Part shown: piece after piece, positions 1 to 5,268 of the stretch
How the letters are laid out: every line of letters starts with the position of its first letter
Numbering within the stretch: the first letter of the stretch is position 1
From: Bacteroidota bacterium
Lineage (GTDB): Bacteria; Bacteroidota; Bacteroidia; Bacteroidales; JADFUO01
Assembly (NCBI GenBank): GCA_015222115.1
Contig: JADFUO010000525.1
Location: forward strand, 1 to 5,268
DNA length: 5,268 nucleotides
Direction of reading: 5' to 3'
Made by a program: the position numbers and the translations under genes
The notes under the pieces: model-generated
The model's input: only the letters and a program-made list of their open reading frames with translations
The model's database searches: none
Told to the model about the DNA's origin: nothing

Positions 1-43
1 ATATATAACATAACGTCAAACCATTAATTAATAATTTTAGAAT

Positions 44-1912
44 TTACTTTCCCAGTTCAATTATTTTTGCGGTTTTTGCCGGGATTTTTATAATATTTAA
101 ATCATTAATTTCTTTTCCTGAAATAATATCCTTGCCTGAATTAAAACCTTTCAAACATTCGGCAAATCTTTCAGTTTTAATTTCCTGTTCTTTATCGGAG
201 TTATTAAGCAGCACCATAACTGATTTATTATCATCATACCTGAAATAAACATAAACACCATTTTCAGGAATAAAATGTTTTAGTTTTCCGGTGTGTATTA
301 CTTCATTATTTTTTCTCCATATAAGCAGTTTTTTAAGATAATTAAATGCTTCATTTTGTTGTTTTGTTCTTCCTTCGGATGAAAAAGCATCAGTTTTATC
401 ACCTTGCCAGCCACCCGGAAAATCTTTACGGATATCACCATGCCCCCTGTTTTCATGTCCGGTCATTAATATTTCTGTTCCATAATAAATTTCGGGTATT
501 CCACGGGTTGTAAGCAGAAAAGCCATTGCTAATTTATAATCGTCAAGGTTTTTATTAATTTTTGTAAAAAATCTGTCTCCATCATGATTGTCAGCAAAAA
601 TTACAAGCTTATTCGGATTTGCGTATACAAAATCCTGTCCGAGAATATCATATATTTTTACAATCCCTTTATCCCATGAGTCTTTTTCAATAAATGCTTC
701 ACCCATTGCATACATCATCGGAAAATCAAAAACATTAGTTAAGTTTGATTGATAGCCGTCAGGGTTTTTAGTATTTTCTTGCCAGTAGGCAACCGAAGAT
801 GCGACAGGCAGCCATGATTCACCCACAACATTAAAATCAGGATATTCCTGTAAAATCCGTTTCATCCAGTCTGCCATAAAATTTTTGTAGGAATAAGGAT
901 ATGTATCCATTCTAATTCCGTCCAAACCTGCATATTCTATCCACCAGATGCTATTCTGGATAAGGTAGTTTGCCAGCAATTCATTATTCTGGTTCATATC
1001 AGGCATTGTTATATCAAACCAGCCGGCAAGCAATTTAGTATGGTCATAATCAGAAGCATAAGGGTCGGTTGTTACCCCTGCACGGTAATTTGTTCTTGTA
1101 AATTTATCCCATTGATTCAGCCAGTCCCGGGAAGGTAAATCATTCATCCACCAGTGTCTGCTTCCGCAATGATTAAAAATCATATCCATAATTATTTTAA
1201 TTCCTTTTTTATGGCTGTCTTCAACCAGTTCAACATAATCGCGGTTAGTTCCAAAGCGAGGGTCAATTTTGTAAAAATCAGTAATTGCATAACCATGATA
1301 TGAATAGGCGGGCATATCATTTTCAAAAACGGGATTTATCCATATTGCTGTAATTCCCAAATCGGCAAGATAATCCAGCTTATTTTTTATTCCCTGCAAA
1401 TCCCCGCCATGCCTTCCGTTTGGGTTAGTCCTGTTGGCTTTTTCCTTCATTCCCTCAATGTTATCATTTGAAGTATCACCATTTGAAAAACGGTCGGGCA
1501 TCATCAAATAAATAACATCTGAACTGTTAAAACCTTTTCGTTCTCTTGAACCTGCTTTTCGGTTCTTTAATTCATATTCATAAGTTTGAACAACTTTTTT
1601 TCCTTTGATAAAATTTATATGGAAACAGCCTGCAATTGCATCATCTGTGATCTCTAAATTCATAAAAAGATAATTTGGATTTTCTGCTTTAATGACTTTT
1701 TTCAGAATAACACCTTTATAATTAATCTGTGGCTGAGTTTCGGAAATATTTTTACCGTAAACAAGAAGTTGTAAATTTGGATTTTGCATTCCAACCCACC
1801 AGAAAGGTGGTTCTATTTTTTCAAGATTATATTTATTTGAAAAAGAATAATTGGCAAATAAAAGCAGTATAAAAATAAATAATGCTTTTGGAAATATATT
1901 ATGTTTTTTCAT
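44..1912 (-). CDS. Periplasmic GH13 cyclomaltodextrinase/neopullulanase-like alpha-glucan hydrolase
   Basis: This 622-residue enzyme likely hydrolyses alpha-1,4 bonds of maltodextrins, cyclodextrins or pullulan in the periplasm. Residues 1-25 form a signal peptide (MKKHN start, hydrophobic core 9-20, no lipobox cysteine), so it is not a lipoprotein. Residues about 28-120 look like the cyclomaltodextrinase N-terminal domain (PPFWWVGM at 35-42, LQLLVYG at 47-53). The (beta/alpha)8 barrel follows with a DRFSNGDTSND calcium-type loop at 140-150. Conserved GH13 regions are complete: D243-H248, R334/D336 (nucleophile), E365 (acid/base), and N442-H443-D444, with a region V motif MPDMN at 303-307. 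A beta-sandwich C-terminal domain runs from about 545 to the end. Length is normal for the family. It is probably the last gene of an operon, 35 bases after the permease, and no promoter is visible in that gap. The ATG at 1912 is chosen because the signal peptide begins there; no Shine-Dalgarno is seen, as is usual in Bacteroidota. It resembles SusA-type enzymes, but exact substrate specificity cannot be read from sequence alone. Confidence 0.93.
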   Translation of the reverse strand: MKKHNIFPKALFIFILLLFANYSFSNKYNLEKIEPPFWWVGMQNPNLQLLVYGKNISETQPQINYKGVILKKVIKAENPNYLFMNLEITDDAIAGCFHINFIKGKKVVQTYEYELKNRKAGSRERKGFNSSDVIYLMMPDRFSNGDTSNDNIEGMKEKANRTNPNGRHGGDLQGIKNKLDYLADLGITAIWINPVFENDMPAYSYHGYAITDFYKIDPRFGTNRDYVELVEDSHKKGIKIIMDMIFNHCGSRHWWMNDLPSRDWLNQWDKFTRTNYRAGVTTDPYASDYDHTKLLAGWFDITMPDMNQNNELLANYLIQNSIWWIEYAGLDGIRMDTYPYSYKNFMADWMKRILQEYPDFNVVGESWLPVASSVAYWQENTKNPDGYQSNLTNVFDFPMMYAMGEAFIEKDSWDKGIVKIYDILGQDFVYANPNKLVIFADNHDGDRFFTKINKNLDDYKLAMAFLLTTRGIPEIYYGTEILMTGHENRGHGDIRKDFPGGWQGDKTDAFSSEGRTKQQNEAFNYLKKLLIWRKNNEVIHTGKLKHFIPENGVYVYFRYDDNKSVMVLLNNSDKEQEIKTERFAECLKGFNSGKDIISGKEINDLNIIKIPAKTAKIIELGK

Positions 1913-1947
1913 TTGAAGATAATTTTTAGTTTATTTCGTGTGAATTA

Positions 1948-3468
1948 TTATTCATTTACATCTTTAACAAAAAGTATCAGTGCTGCTGCGATAAACATTG
2001 AGACACCTCCCAAAATAAGTGCATAAATTGACTGGCTGCTAAAAATATTTTTAACTATAAATCCTAAAATTCCTGCAGCAACTATTTGCGGAATCACAAT
2101 AAAAAAATTGAAAATTCCCATGTAAATTCCCATTTTCTTTGCAGGCAAAACTCCTGACAAAATCGCATAAGGCATTGAAAGAATGCTTGCCCACGCAAGC
2201 CCTACTCCCAGCATTGAAATAAGTATAGTATTGGGATTATTAAGAAAATATAATGAAATCAATCCTAATCCGCCTGCAATCAATGATATCATGTGAGTTA
2301 TTTTACGATTGGTTGCTTTAGCCAAAGGTGGCAATAAAAATGCAACAATAGCTGCAAAACCGTTGTAAACAGCAAAACATATACCAACCCAATCGGCTCC
2401 TTTGTTATATAATTCCGAAGTTGGGTCAGTAGTATGATAAAAATATTCTGTTATTGCAGGAGTAGTATAAATCCACATTGCAAAAAGTGCAAACCATGAG
2501 AAAAACTGAACAAATGCCAATTGAACCATAGTTTTAGGCATGTGGTCAAAATCATTAATAATAACAACAATACCTTTTTTAGAATTTCCTGATTTCTGAT
2601 AAATACCTGCAATTAATTTAATAATTCCAAACAAGCTGATACCAAATGAAAAAATATATAATTCGGGTATAAGGTTAAAAAACCAAATTAATGCAGAAAA
2701 AATTAGTCCTGCAAATATCCATACTGCCCCAAACAACAAATTTTTATTACCTGCAATTTTGTTTTTAATAATTTCAGATGCAGTATCAGTTTTAATTTCA
2801 GGTTTATGGTCTTCCTTATGTTCGGAATACATTTTTAATTCTTCAGGTGTGTATTCCTTTGACCTGATTACTGTCCAAATAACTGCTGAAATAAAAGCAA
2901 AAGCACCAATATAAAAAGAAAATTTTACTGATGGTGGAATTTCTCCTTCGGGTGCAGTGTTTGATATCCCTAACCAGTTGCTCATCATGTAAGGCAAAGC
3001 TGAAGCAACCACTGCACCGGATCCGATAAAAAAACTTTGCATTGCAAAACCTTTTGTGCGTTGTTCGTTTGGCAGCATATCACCCACAAATGCCCTGAAA
3101 GGTTCCATTGAGATATTAATTGATGCATCCATTATCCAGAGTGTTCCGACTGCCATCCACAATACCGGAGAATGTGGCATAATTATGAGAGCCAAAGAGG
3201 CAAATATTGCCCCGAAAAGAAAATAAGGTCGTCGCCTGCCAAGCCGACACCATGTATTATCACTGTAATAACCGATTATTGGTTGCACAATTAATCCTGT
3301 AACAGGAGCAGCAAGCCAATAAAGTGACAGATTACCTACATCTGCCCCTAATGTTTCAAAAATACGGCTAACATTGGCATTCTGAAGTGCAAAGCCAAAC
3401 TGTATCCCCAGAAACCCAAAACTCATATTCCATATCTGCCAGAAACTAAGACGTGGTTTTTTTTTCAT
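1948..3468 (-). CDS. SLC45/sucrose-transporter-like MFS sugar permease (probable maltose/maltodextrin importer)
   Basis: This 506-residue polytopic inner-membrane protein probably imports di- or oligosaccharides by cation symport. The loop after TM2 carries D70 and the run RLGRRRP (75-81). TM4 and its following loop carry D114, N118, P123, R125 and D130 in the pattern WxxDxxxNxxxxPxRAxxxD. Both signatures are shared with plant sucrose transporters and the SLC45 family. By eye the helices lie near 12-29, 47-66, 82-97, 101-119, 141-161, 183-201, 243-264, 270-290, 313-333, 358-380, 389-408, 413-433, 444-468 and 481-500, which is 14 rather than 12. The extra pair sits after a charged central loop (203-240). 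The neighbouring exported GH13 enzyme, only 35 bases downstream, suggests maltose or short maltodextrins as cargo; this is inference. The ATG at 3468 precedes three lysine codons and fits a cytoplasmic N-terminus. Nine consecutive A residues follow the start codon on the coding strand. Confidence 0.92.
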   Translation of the reverse strand: MKKKPRLSFWQIWNMSFGFLGIQFGFALQNANVSRIFETLGADVGNLSLYWLAAPVTGLIVQPIIGYYSDNTWCRLGRRRPYFLFGAIFASLALIIMPHSPVLWMAVGTLWIMDASINISMEPFRAFVGDMLPNEQRTKGFAMQSFFIGSGAVVASALPYMMSNWLGISNTAPEGEIPPSVKFSFYIGAFAFISAVIWTVIRSKEYTPEELKMYSEHKEDHKPEIKTDTASEIIKNKIAGNKNLLFGAVWIFAGLIFSALIWFFNLIPELYIFSFGISLFGIIKLIAGIYQKSGNSKKGIVVIINDFDHMPKTMVQLAFVQFFSWFALFAMWIYTTPAITEYFYHTTDPTSELYNKGADWVGICFAVYNGFAAIVAFLLPPLAKATNRKITHMISLIAGGLGLISLYFLNNPNTILISMLGVGLAWASILSMPYAILSGVLPAKKMGIYMGIFNFFIVIPQIVAAGILGFIVKNIFSSQSIYALILGGVSMFIAAALILFVKDVNE

Positions 3469-3509
3469 GTAGAATTTGCTTATTTTTTTGATAAAGAAAT
3501 TAATCTACA
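3468..3509 (-). repeat. Inverted repeat in the leader of the permease gene
   Basis: TGTAGA at 3468-3473 and TCTACA at 3504-3509 are perfect complements separated by 30 bases. A following ATTT/AAAT pair could extend the stem with a small bulge. In mRNA the stem would sit just ahead of the permease start codon and touch its first base, so it could influence translation. The stem is short and AT-rich, has no U-tract behind it and does not look like a terminator. Confidence 0.25.
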
Positions 3510-3515
3510 ATAATA
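3508..3515 (-). promoter_or_regulatory. Weak candidate -7 element for the permease/GH13 pair
   Basis: On the minus strand this reads TATTATTG, one mismatch from TAnnTTTG, 39 bases before the permease start. No TTTG is seen at the expected upstream distance. If real, it would let the permease and GH13 enzyme be transcribed separately from the small cysteine protein. Confidence 0.18.
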
Positions 3516-3528
3516 CGTAAATATTATT

Positions 3529-3963
3529 TTATAAAATTGATTCAATGATTTCAGCAGCATCATTAACAAATTTGGGACATAAAATTCTTGTCAAACCCTG
3601 ATTGTGTATTATTTCGTTTTCTTCAGGTTTGCTAAAATCAAATTTTAGCAGTTCCTTGCATTTTAAGTATTCATTACGTGATTTGAATTTTCCCAGAAAT
3701 TCATTTACAAGGGTTTTTACATATTCTTTTGAATTTAGATCATAAGCTTTAACTCTGCCATGTTTAAGTCCAATCAGCATGATTGCTCCTGTAACTGCAC
3801 CACAGGTTTCACCTGTGTAACTGATGCCTCCTCCGAAAGCACCGGCAATTTTGAGTCCGAGGTTTTGTTCAAGTCCGAGTTCAGTGCAATAAGTTGAAAA
3901 TATTGCCTGAGAGCAGCTAAAACCATCATTAAATTTTGAAACTGCAATTTTTGCTTTACTCAT
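3529..3963 (-). CDS. C_GCAxxG_C_C family putative redox-active protein
   Basis: This 144-residue cytoplasmic protein has no signal peptide or convincing membrane helix. It matches the small C_GCAxxG_C_C family, which is named for its spaced cysteines and presumed to be redox active; its reaction is not established. Visible landmarks are C17 in the FSCSQA segment, C26, the glycine-rich stretch AFGGGI (42-47), the GETCGAVTGA core with C54 (51-60), C102 in the LKCKELL segment and C129 near the C-terminus in LCPKF. All the diagnostic cysteines are present and the length is typical, so it appears intact. It lies 60 bases upstream of the permease on the same strand and may be the first gene of that transcript. 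A link to sugar metabolism is not evident, so it could simply be a chance neighbour. The ATG at 3963 is the natural start, with the family's N-terminal helix and C17 following directly. Confidence 0.9.
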   Translation of the reverse strand: MSKAKIAVSKFNDGFSCSQAIFSTYCTELGLEQNLGLKIAGAFGGGISYTGETCGAVTGAIMLIGLKHGRVKAYDLNSKEYVKTLVNEFLGKFKSRNEYLKCKELLKFDFSKPEENEIIHNQGLTRILCPKFVNDAAEIIESIL

Positions 3964-3991
3964 AAAAAATATTAATTTGTTAAGTAATGTA

Positions 3992-3999
3992 CAAAAATA
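3992..3999 (-). promoter_or_regulatory. Alternative -7 element for the minus-strand operon
   Basis: On the minus strand this reads TATTTTTG, a second full match to TAnnTTTG, 28 bases upstream of the start at 3963. No TTTG -33 element lies at the standard distance; the nearest TTTG (4015-4018) is only 15 bases away. It is therefore a weaker candidate than the element at 4015-4022, though its distance to the start codon is more typical. Confidence 0.25.
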
Positions 4000-4001
4000 T
4001 C

Positions 4002-4030
4002 AACTTTTTTTATGCAAAATTAACTTTTTT
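4002..4030. repeat. Direct repeat of AACTTTTTT with 20-base period in the divergent promoter region
   Basis: The nonamer AACTTTTTT occurs at 4002-4010 and again at 4022-4030, exactly 20 bases apart, close to two helical turns. The two copies flank and touch the minus-strand -7 candidate at 4015-4022. This spacing suits a regulator contacting the same DNA face twice, but T-rich repeats are common in such AT-rich sequence, so an operator role is only a suggestion. Confidence 0.3.
4015..4022 (-). promoter_or_regulatory. Candidate Bacteroidota -7 element for the minus-strand operon
   Basis: On the minus strand this reads TAATTTTG, a full match to TAnnTTTG, 51 bases upstream of the start at 3963. 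A GTTG at 4041-4044 (minus strand), separated by 18 bases, is a three-of-four match to the TTTG -33 element, with a spacer about one base shorter than usual. It would drive the small cysteine protein and possibly the permease and GH13 enzyme behind it. Confidence 0.4.
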
Positions 4031-4055
4031 AAATAGGGCTCAACTATAATAATTT

Positions 4056-4063
4056 TACCTTTG
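4056..4063 (+). promoter_or_regulatory. Candidate Bacteroidota -7 element for the trehalose-synthase-like gene
   Basis: TACCTTTG is a full match to the Bacteroidota primary sigma factor -7 consensus TAnnTTTG, and lies 21 bases before the ATG at 4085. Transcription would begin close to 4068, leaving a short leader of under 20 bases. No good TTTG -33 element is seen at the expected distance; the region there is T- and A-rich. Such short motifs arise by chance in AT-rich DNA, but the position is right. Confidence 0.45.
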
Positions 4064-4084
4064 GACAAATAAAAATAAATTCTT

Positions 4085-5268
4085 ATGAGTTCTGATAAAG
4101 AAATAAAAACTTTAAAAGATATCTGGAAAGAATTATATCCGGGAATGTCTGAAAACAAGTTGAATAAGTTTATTAAAGAATTAAAAGAAATTAAATTAAA
4201 ACAGAATTTAAAACCCCATAAGCCGGAATGGTATAAAGATGCTATAGTTTATTCTTTGTATGTTGATTTGTTCAATAAAGATTTCTCGGGACTGGAATCT
4301 AAGCTTGATTACCTGAATAATCTGGGAGTTAATTGTTTATGGCTGTTGCCAATACTTGACTCACCGATGAAAGATGCAGGTTTTGACATCAGGGATTATA
4401 AAAAAATACGTTCGGATTTATTTGGTTTAACACAAACTTCAGATGAACAGAAACAGATAACGGCTTTTGAGAATTTTCTAAAGAAAGCCCATAAAAAAAA
4501 TATTAGCGTGATATTTGATATTGCGATTAACCATACTTCAAATGAACATAAATGGTTCAAAGAATCGCGGGAATCGTCTGATAATCCATACAGGGACTAT
4601 TATATCTGGAACAAAGATACTGACCGCTACAAAGAAACCCGCCTTTTGTTTGAAGGCATGGAACCAAGCAATTGGGAAAAAGACAGCAACTGGTACTACT
4701 TTCACAGATTTTTCAGTTTTCAGCCCGATTTGAATTATCGTAATCCGGATGTTCTTCTTGAGATGTCGCGAAATATGGTTTTTTGGCTACAGAAGGGGGT
4801 TGATGGTTTCAGGGCTGATGCAATCCCTTACCTATGGAAAGAAGACGGAACCGATTGTGAAAACCTCCCGCAGAATCATATAATAGTTAGGTTTTTCAGA
4901 GCCGCGCTTGATTATGTTCGCCCGAATACTTTGTTATTGGCAGAAGCTTGTCAGAAGCCAAAAGAAGTAGTAAAATATTTTGGAAATGGTGATGAATGTA
5001 ATGCAGGTTATCATTTTCCGCTGATGCCGCAAATGTTCAAGGCAATTGCGAAACAAAGCAGCAAACCTATTATTTATACTCTTAGCCCTGAAGTAACTCC
5101 GGAAATTCCTGAAAGCTGCCAGTGGTTTACATTTCTACGTTGCCACGATGAATTAAGTCTTGAACTGATTTATGTTTCGGAAGAAGACAGAAAATATATT
5201 CACGAAATTTATTGTAAGTTTCCTCAATGGAATTTTCGTATTGGACAGGGGATTTCTGCACGATTGGC
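4085..5268 (+). CDS. Trehalose-synthase-like GH13 protein (3' end beyond window)
   Basis: An uninterrupted reading frame of 394 codons plus two bases starts at the ATG at 4085 and leaves the window without a stop; I translated it by hand. No signal peptide is present, so it is probably cytoplasmic. After a lysine-rich helical extension (about 1-48), the GH13 barrel begins at EWYKDAIVYSLY. Catalytic regions are D145-H150, R243/D245 (nucleophile), E287 (acid/base) and H354-D355. Segments typical of trehalose synthase (maltose alpha-glucosyltransferase) are EPSNW (194-198), HRFFSFQPDLNY (207-218), GTDCENLP (256-263), GDECNAGYHFPLMP (303-316) and HDELSLE (354-360). Oddities compared with that family, from memory: the calcium-type DxNxDGxGD loop after the first strand is missing, and the asparagines expected after the catalytic glutamate and before the catalytic His-Asp are both cysteine (C289, C353). 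It may therefore be a divergent trehalose synthase or a related transglucosidase. It diverges from the minus-strand operon, and a TACCTTTG element lies 21 bases upstream of the start. Confidence 0.88.
   Translation, partial: MSSDKEIKTLKDIWKELYPGMSENKLNKFIKELKEIKLKQNLKPHKPEWYKDAIVYSLYVDLFNKDFSGLESKLDYLNNLGVNCLWLLPILDSPMKDAGFDIRDYKKIRSDLFGLTQTSDEQKQITAFENFLKKAHKKNISVIFDIAINHTSNEHKWFKESRESSDNPYRDYYIWNKDTDRYKETRLLFEGMEPSNWEKDSNWYYFHRFFSFQPDLNYRNPDVLLEMSRNMVFWLQKGVDGFRADAIPYLWKEDGTDCENLPQNHIIVRFFRAALDYVRPNTLLLAEACQKPKEVVKYFGNGDECNAGYHFPLMPQMFKAIAKQSSKPIIYTLSPEVTPEIPESCQWFTFLRCHDELSLELIYVSEEDRKYIHEIYCKFPQWNFRIGQGISARL

Larger units (their letters stand above)
44..3963 (-). other. Probable three-gene operon (redox protein, permease, exported GH13 enzyme)
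   Basis: Three same-strand genes are separated by 60 and 35 bases, and neither gap contains a GC-rich hairpin with a T-tract. The 35-base gap (1913-1947) has no TAnnTTTG match on the minus strand, so the GH13 gene is probably transcribed with the permease. Inclusion of the small cysteine gene is less certain because the 60-base gap could hold a weak promoter. The 43 bases after the GH13 stop show no recognisable terminator. Confidence 0.55.

Noticed and set aside
1..43. AT-rich sequence after the exported GH13 gene as a possible terminator
   Set aside because: No GC-containing hairpin followed by a T-tract can be found; only loose AT-rich self-complementarity such as ATTAATTAAT is seen.
3510..3540. 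AT-rich stretch at the end of the small cysteine gene as a terminator separating it from the permease
   Set aside because: It contains no convincing stem and loop; its composition matches the general AT-rich background.
4493..4500. Run of eight A residues inside the trehalose-synthase-like gene as a possible frameshift site
   Set aside because: The frame continues intact with conserved motifs on both sides (region I follows immediately), so there is no sign of a shift or a broken gene.
4515..4733. A 72-codon open frame on the plus strand
   Set aside because: It lies in another frame wholly inside the trehalose-synthase-like gene, whose own frame encodes conserved GH13 motifs throughout this stretch. 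The 72-residue product has no recognisable features.

Overview
The window looks like a piece of an AT-rich Bacteroidota genome, probably an environmental Bacteroidales-like lineage. The evidence is low GC, no Shine-Dalgarno sequences ahead of the starts, Bacteroidota-type TAnnTTTG -7 elements in the one substantial intergenic region, and proteins of the type seen in Bacteroidota starch and maltodextrin loci. The species cannot be named from this sequence.

Layout: three genes lie on the minus strand and one incomplete gene on the plus strand, diverging from a 121-base intergenic region (3964-4084). In order of minus-strand transcription they are a small C_GCAxxG_C_C family putative redox protein (3529-3963), an SLC45/sucrose-transporter-like MFS permease (1948-3468), and a signal-peptide-bearing GH13 cyclomaltodextrinase/neopullulanase-like enzyme (44-1912). 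Gaps are 60 and 35 bases with no visible terminator, so they plausibly form one operon, or at least the permease and GH13 enzyme do. On the plus strand, an open reading frame from 4085 runs off the window end. It encodes a cytoplasmic GH13 protein most like trehalose synthase (maltose alpha-glucosyltransferase), with unusual features.

Working model (inference): the exported GH13 enzyme cuts maltodextrins or cyclodextrins in the periplasm, the permease carries the short products across the inner membrane, and the divergent cytoplasmic enzyme isomerises maltose to trehalose or otherwise transglucosylates it. The small cysteine protein has no obvious role in this pathway. I see no RNA genes, CRISPR array, insertion sequence or phage signature. 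The most notable points are the modified active-site surroundings of the trehalose-synthase-like protein, the apparently 14-helix permease, and the compact divergent promoter region with a 20-base-period direct repeat.
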